Shown: positions 43,080 to 54,500 of the stretch, piece by piece
How the letters are laid out: each line of letters begins with the position of its first letter
How positions within the stretch are numbered: the first letter of the stretch is position 1
Assembly (NCBI RefSeq): GCF_932526225.1
Contig: NC_064043.1
Coordinates: 10,583,821 to 10,647,820, forward strand
DNA from: Nematostella vectensis
Lineage: Eukaryota; Cnidaria; Anthozoa; Actiniaria; Edwardsiidae
Reading direction: 5' to 3'
DNA length: 64,000 nt
Program-made: the position numbers and the translations under genes
Notes under the pieces: generated by a model
What the model saw: only the letters and a program-made list of their open reading frames with translations
What the model was told of the DNA's origin: nothing
Databases searched by the model: none

Positions 43080-43712
43080 AGTAATTACAGAAGTTCGTCG
43101 TCTTCTGATTCGTCATCGCTGGTGGAAAAGGCCTGTTTGAAAGGGTTGTTACATTGCAAGTCATTCATGCATTAGCATGCTTCTGTACATGGCATCTGGT
43201 TGGTCTTTGCAGGGGTAAAGGTCATCTCGCAACAGCATTAAATTAGCTCCAGAAGACCTTCAGGAGCGGGATCTCTTGACATGTGTAGCGGTTCGATTTG
43301 TCCGGCGTTGATCCTCCAGCCATTGTTCTCTGGTGAGGGAAGATTCTGCATTGTGGAGCTCCGCCAGATACACGCCTGGTAGTTATCCTTCTTTATGAGA
43401 TGGCTCAAGCTGTCACTTATTGGCGGTAGACATTCGCTCGTCTGCTTCTTTTGACAGAACATCTAATACTAGTGGACATCATTTGCTGTCACCCAAGCAT
43501 TCTTGCTTCCTGTCACTCTTGAAACTTTAGAAAGCCCTTCCATGCCTTCTTTTTTCCTATCCTAAATAGACCATTTATGGAGTCACAACCGATTATGGCA
43601 TGGAAACCTGGCAGCGCCTTGCACACAATCTCTACCAGCTTCTCAGATATCAAAAGGATGGGCAAATAGGGAGGGAGCTGGAGACCAGGTTGAACGGTGC
43701 GAAACATTTCTC
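43080..43712 (-). pseudogene. Remnant of a HAIxGCD-type transposon-associated protein
   Basis: On the minus strand one frame gives LPGFHAIIGCDSINGLF and GKKKAWKGF (about 43513-43620). Next, at about 43238-43462, come CLPPISDSLSHLIKKDNYQA, CIWRSS and LPSPENNGW. Further down a Cys-rich segment ends in NNPFKQA followed by an acidic tail (about 43080-43200). This order resembles a widespread family of animal repeat-derived proteins with an HAI-x-GCD motif, an LPPT-type helix and a Cys cluster ending C-x-NPF. I do not know the function. Frames are interrupted. Confidence 0.5.
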
Positions 43713-45044
43713 GCACACAGATACATGCAGCTAGAGCTGGCAGAGGAAAGCAGGACGCTGACCACCTTCTACAAGCCAAGAGGGCTCAAGCGATTTGAGA
43801 AGCTAAACTTTGGGGTCAACAGCGCAGCCGAAATCTCCAATAAGGAAGTCCGAAAGGTGGTAGCCCAAGAACCGAATGCCATAAGTATTTATGATGACAT
43901 CCTGATATATGGAGCAAGCCAAGAAGAACACGATCGCGCCCTGAGACATGTCTTGAAGCTACGGAAAGACAACAATCTAACGCTCAGCCTAAAGAAGAGT
44001 AGATTTAATTTGACGGAGATTACGTTCTTCGGCAAGGTGTTCACGAGCGAAGATATCTCCCTAGACCTGAGCTAGTAGAACTAGTAGGTTGCAGAAGTAC
44101 GTTCATTCCTATTCTTTGGCGGAGCAAACGCCAACTTCATGGAAGGATTTGCCAGGTGACCACGTCACTCCGGGCACTACTAAAGAAAGATGCTGAGTTC
44201 CAGTGGATGGCAAAGTGCCAATGGTCCTTCGAGCATGTAAAGGCCCTACTTTCTGGTGATACTGTGATGGCTAAAGACAGATTCCGGACCAAATGGAATC
44301 GCAGTCACCCTGAAGCAATATGACCCCAGCACTAGAGGATGGAGGCCGGTGACCTACCGACAACGAGAAAAGGAAGCAAAGGCAGTCGAATGGGGGATTC
44401 TAACCAACCATATATATTTGTATGGTCTAAAAGACGTATTTGGTGTCGACACGGACCACAAACCGCAAGTAACGCTGTTGTCAGTATACAGAGAAACAGC
44501 GCCTCTCCGCGAAGATAGAATGAGAGTAAGGTTACAGGAATTCAACTACCTCATACACTCGGCATGAACGCTGGTATGAAGTGCAATGAAGCAGACTACA
44601 ACTCGAGACACCCGGAGCCAACTAAAGGAACCGGTGAAGAAGGCAAGGAGGGCTTCGAGTTCAAACCAGATGGACCCAAAGAAGACTTCGAGAAGGACAT
44701 TATGGCTGTGGTGAGAGAAGCGGTACCAGATGCGGTAACCCTACAGAAATTACAGGAACGAACCCAGCAGGATGCGGAACTTTCACAGCTCAAAGATGCC
44801 ATATCAAAAGGCTATTTCATGACTTAAAAAAACGAAAACACTGGGCGCTGCCTACGACCCTGTGTTGACAGAGCTGGCATTTGTCAGAGGACTAGTATTA
44901 AGAGGGGTTAGAATAGTCGTGCCCAGGTTCCTCCGAGAGAATGGTTCGGAGTACGTACGTACTCGAGACTATGGTTCCCACGGATAGACAGAATGGTAGA
45001 ATGGCGCACATCCAGCATTACCACCCGTGCCAGGTGGTCACAGG

Positions 45045-45140
<96 letters not shown>

Positions 45141-46200
45141 ACTCCGTATGTCTCGCATACACTCGGAGGCCTGGCAAGAGGTGGCAATAAACTTTTGGGG
45201 TCCTATACACACGGGGGAATACGTGCTGGTGGTGGTATGTAAGCAGTCAAGGTGGAGAGAAAGTTCGTAACAGGCACGAACGACAGAGCAGTAGTCCCGA
45301 AGCTGGACAGAATGTTTCATTGTTCAGGGACTTTAGCAAATACCAAGGCTTCACATGCCAGACCAACACACCACTTAACAGGCTAACGGCGAGGATAGTG
45401 AAGACGCTTTACCAAATCTCCTGACTTATCGGAAGCAACTTCAAACAGGAAGTATACCGTTTTCTGCGGGCCTACATAGCAACACCCCACTGCACAACCA
45501 AGGTGGCACCGGCGGATATCATGTTTCCGAACAAGACTGCCAATTCAGAGAGTAGACTTTAAACAGCTCTATCAGAGAGGCCTATTAGAAAAGATAAGAA
45601 TGAAGAAGCACGCAGACAAGAAGCGACAGGTGAAGACATAGGATATAAAAGTAGAAGACTCGGTCCTGGCCTTTCGAGAGGCGAAGAACATGGGAAAGCA
45701 GGCCTACGAGAGACAGCCGCTACTTGCTACTTGCATGTGGTGGCACAGAGAGAAGAGGGCAGTAGTGTTACACAGAGAGTGCCATATAAGTCAGAAGAAG
45801 ATGTCACTCAGTGGTCCGCGGAAAGTTCTAAGGAGAACGATGAAATGGGAAATGAATCTAAAAACATCAATGATCGCTTACGCGGAGTTGACCGTCTCGG
45901 TGCCAGATAACGAGGAAGTGCCTACGGACAACACCCCAGGCCCTCGGCCGATTGAAGCCTCCAGCCCAGTCAGGAAAGAGTTGAGGAGGAGCTTCAGACA
46001 ACGTAAAGACACGGAAATATTTTTAAAGGAGAAGTATTCATGTTACGAGCTCGGGCGGAATGAATAAGGACTTATAGTAACTGGACAGGCTTCAGGACAG
46101 TGAACTTTCTTGTTAGCATTTACTATTTCATTTGTTGTCATTAGTTTTGCTTGTTTGTATTTGGAAGCCCCCATCTAGGTAAAGCATAGGGGGATTGTAG
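43713..46200 (+). mobile_element. Ty3/Gypsy-type LTR retrotransposon remnant (pol)
   Basis: Plus-strand pieces appear in pol order. Reverse transcriptase has the ISIYDDILIYG catalytic motif (43725-44075). RNase H-like parts are KAVEWGIL, HIYLYG and VDTDHKPQ (44349-44567). DYNSRHPEPT follows (44564-44827). Integrase has WQEVAINFWGPIHTGEYVLV (near 45165-45235) and a C-terminal part near 45690-46067. A GGGGGATTG run near 46190 could be the polypurine tract and 3' LTR start. Stops, frameshifts and a GA microsatellite break it. It lacks gag, protease and the start of the polymerase. Confidence 0.82.
45051..45137. repeat. (GA)n microsatellite
   Basis: About 43 uninterrupted GA dinucleotides lie inside the Gypsy pol remnant, between the linker and integrase parts. 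They create Arg-Glu and Ser-Leu open frames on the two strands that have no meaning. Confidence 0.98.
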
Positions 46201-46680
46201 TATTGTAGCACACTTCCTTTCTTTGGCCAGCGCGGTGCATTATGGGATTGTGTAACGCCAGGATCGCGGCCATTTCGTTGACATGTTTAGCTATTCATTA
46301 TTTTTTTTAGCTCAACTCGTTCAAAATTGCCGCTCTAAAATGAATGTAAGTCCCTGGGGCCTCATGGGATATTTCATGACTGAAGGCTCATGGGAGATTC
46401 AAAGCAGTTATTTCTAAAATAAATTTACTTTAAAAAATAACGTGAAATAACATGCCTTGAAGAATAGTTGCAAATGGACTTGTAATATGTGAATTCGGAA
46501 ATCTTTTGAACCTCTGTATTATTTAATAAAACTTAAAATCCAAGCGAAAAATAAATTCCTCTTTTTTTAGGATTTAGCTAGATGACTTGGCTAGAGATTA
46601 GTCTTATTTTTACCTCAATACATAGACTGGGAGCTATTTTGACAGAAGGGCCCAGAAAATGCATTTCGCTGCACATCTCC
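46200..46680. other. Possible Gypsy 3' LTR and flank
   Basis: After the candidate polypurine tract, TGTAGTATTGTAGCACACTT begins what may be an LTR. I find no matching 5' LTR, so its end cannot be fixed. No coding motif is seen. Confidence 0.35.
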
Positions 46681-46962
46681 TACACATTTGTTCTAGGTGC
46701 ATAGAATGATAGAACAACGTCTTGGGATCATTTTGAGACCTGTTGTCGCAAGGTACTGTTGCGCCATCATGACGCAATGGGTCCATTTTTTGTACCATGC
46801 CTAGGACCCCCAAAATAAACGGCCACAATAAGAGAATCACCGAAAGTCGTTATTTCTCTCTGGAAAATGATGATATGTGCTTTCTACTTTGTAAACATAC
46901 TGATTTAGTAACTTTTATCTTATCAAAACGTTAAACATCACTTTCCTGTTGCCATGGCAACC
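46681..46962. repeat. Direct repeat of nested insertion, right copy
   Basis: Partner of 42515-42797, same orientation. It retains the X-box palindrome at 46948-46961. Confidence 0.85.
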
Positions 46963-47382
46963 GTTGTATATGTTATTTATCTTTTTTGTACTAAGTATTA
47001 AGAGTATTGAGTACTATAACTACGCATAATTAGATAAGTTCTTGTTCCACAATGAAGCAGAGAAGGTTCACATTATATATTGTGCATGTTCTATTATCAA
47101 CAGGTATATAAAGTTTCATAGTATTGTGGTCCATTAAAGACCATTTTAACCCTTCACCCATTTAGCTTAGGCAGGGATTAAAAAACGCCATATAATGGAA
47201 AACACACTGTTGGCAAAAATTTCAGTAATCTTCAAGAATACAGCTCTTCATTTTAATATGCAACTGGGATAAATGAATGAGAATGAAATAGCAGATAAGA
47301 AAGGTTGCCATGGAAACCGTTCCACCTGATTAACAGGCATCTTATATACTTAAAAAAAAGATACACAATCACAAAGTAAAAG
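46963..47382. other. Right end of nested insertion, no gene recognised
   Basis: AT-rich sequence between the right direct repeat and the resumed polymerase frame. GGTTGCCATGGAAACC near 47306 is an imperfect relative of the X-box palindrome. Confidence 0.5.
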
Positions 47383-47975
47383 GGTAGACGTCTGACTGGT
47401 GACTGACGAGAAGAAACGTACGACTTCCGAGAGGAAATGTACGACTTCCACTACAACAACACCAAAGAGAGGTACGGAGACAAGGCAAGGCCACTATTCA
47501 CAGATACAGACAGTCTGACCGAGATAGAGACAGAAGACGTGTACCAAGATTTCTGGAACGACAAAGACAGATTCGACAATAGTGACTACCCAAAGAGCTC
47601 CACATACTTCAACGAAACCAACAAGAAGGTCATCGGCAAGTTCAAAGACGAGGCTGCAGGAATCCCCATAGGCGAGTTTGTCCGACTGCCAACCAAAACG
47701 TACGGCTATGTGAAAAGCGAGCAATCAGGAGGAAAGACAGCAAATGGAATAAAAAAGAATGTGATCAAGAGTAATGTAACATCAAGCATGAAGACTATCA
47801 AAAGACATTAATGGGCGACAGACAGATGCACCGCAAAACGAAGACCATCAGAAGCCAAAACCATAACTTAGGAAGCTATGAAATCAATAAAGTGCTGTTT
47901 CGATGATAAAAGGTATATATCAAAAGACGGAATAAAAAATTTAGCCTACATGCACTATAAGATCGGACAATAACC
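47383..47975 (+). pseudogene. Polinton DNA polymerase B, C-terminal part
   Basis: The frame resumes after the nested insertion. After RVDV and LVTDEKK a deletion leads to EMYDFHYNNTKERYGDKARP and then LFTDTDSL, the catalytic motif C with both Asp. KKVIGKFKDEA, GIKKNVIKSN and finally CFDDKRYISKDGI (near 47905-47945) complete the family's C-terminal region in another frame. The open frame 47437-47811 is the longest intact piece. Confidence 0.85.
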
Positions 47976-48103
47976 CCGACCACCCATTTGACAGATGAAT
48001 CTTTACTTGACACATACTGGCATTCATTAATTTGGTGAAACCACCTTAACGCACTGAAACTATTTAAAAATAATTTCTAGTATAGTAGCATACGGCAAAC
48101 AAG

Positions 48104-48706
48104 ATGGAAACTGGACGAATGGAAAAGAAGACTGAAACCGTAACGTACAAAGACAACGGCGAACTCACAAACAAAAAAGTAGATGTCTATAAGGGCGTCC
48201 AAGAACGGCCTTTTATAGAGTACGGCTACACAGCGTACACAGACCCTACAGGTGTGCCACGTTCCGACCCGAGAAGGTTGTTCACGCGACACAACGAGTA
48301 CGGCAACAAGGAATTCACACTAAAAGGACTCGAAGACATAGACACTGAAATCAACAGAGAGTATGACTTTTCTGGCGCTAAAAGCGTAAAAAAGACGTCA
48401 ATCACATTAGTCGATTACAGCGATGGTAGCAATAAAATAGTGGAGAACACAAAGACAGATCTACCCCAAAGCGGCCTATTAGAGAAAATCAGTAGTGGCT
48501 CTTACGTAGGAGGACGTCAGGCGCTACCACCCCCATCCCGATGGAGCCCACACATCACCCACAAGAACGAGGTGGGACATAATGAAAACACCGAGAAGAT
48601 GCCCACTCTTATACGGCTGATGGACGACAACGATCTCAGAACCGAGACCCAACACCGATGGAAAAAAGGCACCTTCATGAAGCATCTGTCTGCCATGGCG
48701 CGGTAA
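48104..48706 (+). CDS. Polinton ORF of unknown function, 200 aa
   Basis: An intact frame begins METGRMEKKTETVTYKDNGE. It is hydrophilic, rich in Lys, Glu, Thr and Asp, without membrane segments or a motif that I recognise. A Pro-rich patch (ALPPPSRWSP) lies near residue 145. The last residues (SAMAR) and the stop codon come from the first unit of the 40-bp satellite, so the array has captured the gene's 3' end. It could be one of the unnamed Polinton proteins or a truncated version. Confidence 0.55.
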   Translation: METGRMEKKTETVTYKDNGELTNKKVDVYKGVQERPFIEYGYTAYTDPTGVPRSDPRRLFTRHNEYGNKEFTLKGLEDIDTEINREYDFSGAKSVKKTSITLVDYSDGSNKIVENTKTDLPQSGLLEKISSGSYVGGRQALPPPSRWSPHITHKNEVGHNENTEKMPTLIRLMDDNDLRTETQHRWKKGTFMKHLSAMAR

Positions 48707-49304
48707 CTATTATATAGTGCCAACACATGATGCCATGGCGCGGTAACCATTATATAGTACCAACACATGATGCCATGGCGCGGTAACCATTATATAGTGC
48801 CAACACATGATGCCATGGCGCGGTAACCATTATATAGTACCAACACATGATGCCATGGCGCGGTAACCATTATATAGTACCAACACATGATGCCATGGCG
48901 CGGTAACCATAATATAGTGCCAAAACATGATGCCATGGCGCGGTAACCATTATATAGTGCCAAAACATGATACCATGGCGCGGTAACCATTATATAGTGC
49001 CAAAACATGATGCCATGGCGCGGTAACCATTATATAGTGCCAACACATGATGCCATGGCGCGGTAACCATTATATAGTACCAACACATGATGCCATGGCG
49101 CGGTAACCATTATATAGTACCAACACATGATGCCATGGCGCGGTAACCATTATATAGTACCAACACATGATGCCATGGCGCGGTAACCATTATATAGTAC
49201 CAACACATTATGCCATGGCGCGGTAACCATTATATAGTGCCAACACATGATGCCATGGCGCGGTAACCATTATATAGTGCCAACATATGGTGCCATGGCG
49301 TGGT
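48690..49304. repeat. 40-bp satellite, right end (about 15 units)
   Basis: This is the reverse complement of the left array: units hold GATGCCATGGCGCGGTAACC and ATTATATAGTGCCAACACAT. It is half as long as the left array. Confidence 0.96.
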
Positions 49305-49477
49305 GACCAAGACTTTCACACCCTGCGAGGCGAAATAGCCTCACCTCCTAAGTGGTTGTCGGGACGCGACTCCGGTACTTGGAGTGAGGCTTCGCCTCTT
49401 AGGGTGCGAAAGTCTGGCTACCAACACATTGAAAAAAAACATATAGTCTCCATAAAATAAAAAATGTATATTTTCCA
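49305..49477. repeat. Polinton inverted repeat, middle segment (right)
   Basis: It contains GACTTTCACACCCTGCGAGG, GCGAAATAGCCTCACCTCC and GAGGCTTCGCCTCTTAGGG, in reverse order and orientation to 37463-37577. Confidence 0.9.
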
Positions 49478-51474
49478 CTAATCTATTCATATACTGTTAC
49501 CACATTATGGAATCCACTAGTTTATTCAAAAATATGAAAACAACATATACTGTTACCACATTATGGAATCCACTAGTTTATTCAAAAATATGAAAACAAC
49601 ATATACTGTTACCACATTATGGAATCCACTAGTTTATTTAAAAATATGAAAACAACATATACTGTTACCACATTATGGAATCCACTAGTTTATTCAAAAA
49701 TATGAAAACAACATATACTGTTACCACATTATGGAATCCACTAGTTTATTCAAAAATATGAAAACAACATATACTGTTACCACATTATGGAATCCACTAG
49801 TTTATTCAAAAATATGAAAACAACATATACTGTTACCACATTATGGAATCCACTAGTTTATTCAAAAATATGAAAACAACATATACTGTTACCATATTAT
49901 GGAATCCACTAGTTCATTCAAAAATATGAAAACAACATATACTGTTACCACATTATGGAATCCACTAGTTTATTCAAAAATATGAAAACAACATATACTG
50001 TTACCACATTATGGAATCCACTAGTTTATTCAAAAATATGAAAACAACATATACTGTTACCATATTATGGAATCCACTAGTTCATTCAAAAATATGAAAA
50101 CAACATATACTGTCACCATATTATGGAATCCACTAGTTCATTCAAAAATATGAAAACAACATATACTGTTACCACATTATGGAATCCACTAGTTTATTCA
50201 AAAATATGAAAACAACATATACTGTTACCACATTATGGAATCTGCTAATTTATTCAGAAATATGAAAACAACATATACTGTTACCATATTATGGAATCCA
50301 CTAATTTATTTAAAAATATGAAAACAACATATACTGTTACCATATTATGGAATCCACTAGTTCATTCAAAAATATGAAAACAACATATACTGTTACCATA
50401 TTATGGAATCCACTAGTTTATTTAAAAATATGAAAACAACATATACTGTTACCATATTATGGAATCCACTAGTTCATTCAAAAATATGAAAACAACATAT
50501 ACTGTTACCATATTATGGAATCCACTAGTTTATTCAAAAATATGAAAACAACATATACTGTTACCATATTATGGAATCCACTAGTTCATTCAAAAATATG
50601 AAAACAACATATACTGTTACCATATTATGGAATCCACTAGTTTATTCAAAAATATGAAAACAACATATACTGTTACCACATTATGGAATCTGCTAATTTA
50701 TTCAGAAATATGAAAACAACATATACTGTTACCATATTATGGAATCCACTAATTTATTTAAAAATATGAAAACAACATATACTGTTACCATATTATGGAA
50801 TCCACTAGTTCATTCAAAAATATGAAAACAACATATACTGTTACCATATTATGGAATCCACTAGTTTATTCAAAAATATGAAAACAACATATACTGTTAC
50901 CATATTATGGAATCCACTAGTTCATTCAAAAATATGAAAACAACATATACTGTTACCACATTATGGAATCCACTAGTTTATTCAAAAATATGAAAACAAC
51001 ATATACTGTTACCACATTATGGAATCTGCTAATTTATTCAGAAATATGAAAACAACATATACTGTTACCATATTATGGAATCCACTAATTTATTTAAAAA
51101 TATGAAAACAACATATACTGTTACCATATTATGGAATCCACTAGTTCATTCAAAAATATGAAAACAACATATACTGTTACCATATTATGGAATCCACTAG
51201 TTTATTCAAAAATATGAAAACAACATATACTGTTACCATATTATGGAATCCACTAGTTCATTCAAAAATATGAAAACAACATATACTGTTACCATATTAT
51301 GGAATCCACTAGTTTATTCAAAAATATGAAAACAACATATACTGTTATCACATTATGGAATCTGCTAATTTATTCAGAAATATGAAAACAACATATACTG
51401 TTACCATATTATGGAATCCACTAATTTATTTAAAAATATGAAAACAACATATACTGTTACCATATTATGGAATC
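49478..51474. repeat. 56-bp satellite, right end (about 35 units)
   Basis: The unit holds TTATGGAATCCACTAG and ATATGAAAACAACATATACT. Variant units with TCTGCTAATTTATTCAG start at 50241, 50689, 51025 and 51361. Their spacing of 448, 336 and 336 bases equals 8, 6 and 6 units, showing higher-order repeats. The left end has under three units. Confidence 0.97.
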
Positions 51475-51559
51475 CGTCCTCTAGTGAGTAGTATAGACTT
51501 GGCTTGGTTCGAGCGCAATTTTACCGAAATGCGTCGGAACCGCCAAGTCCTATACTACT
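51475..51559. repeat. Polinton right terminal inverted repeat, unique outer part
   Basis: Reverse complement of 37224-37308 with few differences. It ends CTATACTACT and is followed by the TCTGCT target copy. Confidence 0.9.
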
Positions 51560-51565
51560 TCTGCT
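51560..51565. other. Right target-site duplication of the Polinton
   Basis: TCTGCT, five of six bases like the left TCTGCA. Confidence 0.7.
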
Positions 51566-54500
51566 AGTGCATGTCGCCTATTCGAAAGCACTGATAAAAA
51601 GCTTATATTTGGGCTAGAATACTTATTGGTTGTTATGATAACAAGGAAAACAAACAGTACATTAGTAGCTTGAAGGGAGACTACCTTTTCCTATCCTAGA
51701 CTACCCTACCCTTTGTCGATCAGCTAAGATATTTGTCACTCAGCGGAAACATTAATAGTGGAAACAACCATATTGGCGAGACATGCACACAGATTATCAG
51801 AAAGACTCAGGCTCGCACGGTACCAAACAAAAGTTTCGCACTTTTTACACTGTACCAGTAGAAGTGGAACCGGTCGCATTTCACATTTGGTCAGCGGTGT
51901 CGCAAACAGAGAGCGACTCTTCGCGCCGTTTCCAAAATCCTGTTGTTGTTGTTTTTTTGTTGTTGTTGTTGCTTTTGTTTCCTTTTTCTTCACCTCGGTG
52001 TTTCTTCGGTATTGTTGCATGTTGCAATCTGCGCTGCAACTTGCCTGATTATGTTGATCATCATTGCAACAAAGCATTTGATAGAATTACAAGCAGTATT
52101 GGTATCATTTTGAGACAAAAATATTAACCTACTGGGCAGCCACGCAGCTCATAATCAACCGATAATCATCGAAAGCATACGAAAATTTGCCCAAATTAGT
52201 GGCGTCTACACTGTTATAGGCGGTTCGAAAATCCATCCGGACGAAAATTCGTACTCGAACTCTTGGAATTCGCCTTAAAAATTTTTGTACTGTTTAGCCG
52301 TCTATTTTTTCGTACGGTTTTCGTTTGTTCCCGTATAAACGGGACTCGTACGCACGAATTATTAAGCGGATTAAACTTCGTACTAAACTGTGTAAAGATA
52401 GCCTCAGAGTAATAGGTAAATAGTCCAGGCCAACAGTCCAGTATTTTTCGGTTCGTCTGACACCGAGGAACACAGTTCATTTCTGCGCCCGCAGTGAGTA
52501 TGTCAGGCTGGCACAGAGGAAACCAAGTCTTGGCCTATTGATATAGGCGAGAACCAAACACTGGTATAGATCAATTTTATTAATCAAATTAAATGTAAAT
52601 ATAAAGGCTGATATAGGCTTATTTCATATTTTGAAGGCTTTGCTCGCGTATTGTTATTGATTTATGACATCATCAAAAACCTTTTAAAGAGGAAGCAATA
52701 AATAATGTGTGACCACGTGACGACATCCTGTTCGTTTATGCTCCACGTAGAAAGAAATTAAAATGAATGCAATAAAAGATGCCAAATCTCAAAATCAATT
52801 TTGGCTGGCCCATGATTGCCGAAACTCCCAGATGACGAGTTTACAATATAATACAAAATCAATATTCCTTGTTTATCGAAGGTGGCATAATAACCGAATA
52901 CACAGTTTTCTAACATATGGACCTCTAACGGCCCTTTAACGGGATTTAAATAGATAACAGCAATTGGTTCACACGATTTGTTTTAAGAACGGAACAGTGG
53001 AAATATATAATCTTCAGCCAAAAACATTTAATTTTCTCTCAAGTATACTTAATTGTAGTAGAAGCATTTGAAATGCGATCATCACAAACAAGGTCAGTGA
53101 GAAAGCATTGAACATAAGGCCAACTTTACTCATGGCGTTTGCTTTCTCGTGATTGGATTTTAGTTATGTTCGCGTCTTTGAAAAACAAGGCAGGGTAAGG
53201 CAAATATCCTCGATTTTTTTAAGAATAGCATCCATATCAATATAATAAGTTCTATTTTTTTAAAGAGTTCTACCTTTTTGAGAGAGCTTATTTTAAAATA
53301 ACTGCTATTCCTATAACGTTTTAGAAACGTATCATACAAGAACAGGGAAGCACGTTGGAGGAGGTTTTCTTAGCATGTTTAAAGGCAGAACACAATTAAA
53401 ACTCCACCTGCACTATGAAAAATGAAAATATTATTTTGTAGATGCACCTTGCTTAACAAGGCGGCGAGCTCTTTTCGAAAAAAAAAGTCATTCATCATCT
53501 TCCTTCGTTCTCGGTTGTACTTTTTTACCTAAATTTGAGTGGTCTTGAAGAAGATGTTAAATATCAATACACTTTTTTTTAATATAAAAATGTCTTATTT
53601 TCCGTTGAGGCTGAGCTGTTCTTATTTTTGGAGCATTTTAAGGCTGAAAACGTTCTTATCTTAAATTTCAGTGATATTTAGTAAATAAACCCCTTCTGGC
53701 GGCTGGGATATCGGATAATGTCCAAGAATGAGAAATGGTACGAAAAATAAACAGTTGGCCGAGAAGCAACCAGTGACTACACTGGAAATGCGAAAAGGTG
53801 ATTGAAGCACGAGGTTTTCCGCTCTTGATTTTGAATGAAGTCTCGTTTTGGAAATTTTGCAATCCTCGGAGTACTACATCCCCTTAATAAACTGCAACTA
53901 CCCGTATCCTTGATACTAGAATGACATTTTCGATGGTATTTGTGCAAATAGGGTGTTTTTTTTCGGTTTCATGTCACAAAATAGCGGCAAACAACAAGAT
54001 GTTAATGCCAAAGAGCGGGGGTAGGGTGAGTAAAAATGCTCACGGGGTGGTGGTTACTAAAAATAGCCGGATTCGGAATCGACATGGCGCGCGGGTAATG
54101 CCAAAGTGTCCTTCTCTTATCTTATGCTCTCTTGTAGCTATTCATTTTGTTTATACAGTAAAGATATATCTAAAAAAAGCACATAAAACAACTGTTATGT
54201 ATTCCTGTCAAGTACTGCAGGTGTCTCGAACATTCATTGAATTCCAGTTTTTCCGAGACTCCTTAGCCAGACTAAGGACATTCAATTCACTTTTTATATC
54301 TCATATAGACATAAAGAAGATGATAAGGTCATATAAGAATAACAACCCCTTAAATCACTTATAGATAGCACGGAGACAACACAAATGGACAGGGAATTGG
54401 AAGTCTGCCGCATGTTGATCGTTTTAATTTTCAAGTTATTGTTTGTGAGTAAGCAGCGTGACAAGTTGCCCTACTCACTAGGCGCCTAAAAGTCTAAAAC

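Larger units (their letters stand above)
42472..47382. mobile_element. Nested composite insertion in the polymerase gene
   Basis: The polymerase reads MENL at 42460-42471 and continues as RVDV-LVTDEKK from about 47383, two parts adjacent in this protein family. The 4.9 kb between is therefore inserted. It contains direct repeats (42515-42797 and 46681-46962), a minus-strand remnant (about 43080-43712) and a plus-strand Gypsy remnant (about 43713-46200). It may be several insertions one inside another. No clear target duplication was found. Confidence 0.75.
37224..51559. mobile_element. Polinton/Maverick DNA transposon, degenerate, 14.3 kb
   Basis: The two ends are inverted copies: AGTAGTATTGGACTTGGCGG at left and the reverse complement of a near-identical sequence at right. 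The inverted homology continues through ATTTCGGTAAAA, the CAAGCCAAGTC segment, a 56-bp repeat array, a GAGGCGAAGCCTCAC-type segment and a 40-bp repeat array. Inside are Polinton hallmark genes: retroviral-type integrase with chromodomain, AT-hook/zinc-finger ORF, family B DNA polymerase. All long genes are broken. No ATPase, protease or capsid gene is visible, and the element is shorter than the usual 15-20 kb, so large deletions are likely. A nested 4.9-kb insertion splits the polymerase. Confidence 0.92.

Noticed and set aside
45018-45320. Arg-Glu and Ser-Leu repeat proteins
   Set aside because: They are translations of the GA microsatellite in a dead Gypsy element.
42515-46962. Treating the 283-base direct repeats as LTRs of the Gypsy remnant
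   Set aside because: A likely polypurine tract and 3' LTR start lie at about 46190, well before the right repeat. The repeats also do not show clear TG...CA ends, so the link is unproved.
51736-52127. Overlapping open frames of about 96-116 codons on both strands
   Set aside because: The frames depend on a TTGTTG/CAACAA simple repeat, show no domain, and no splice partners were found.
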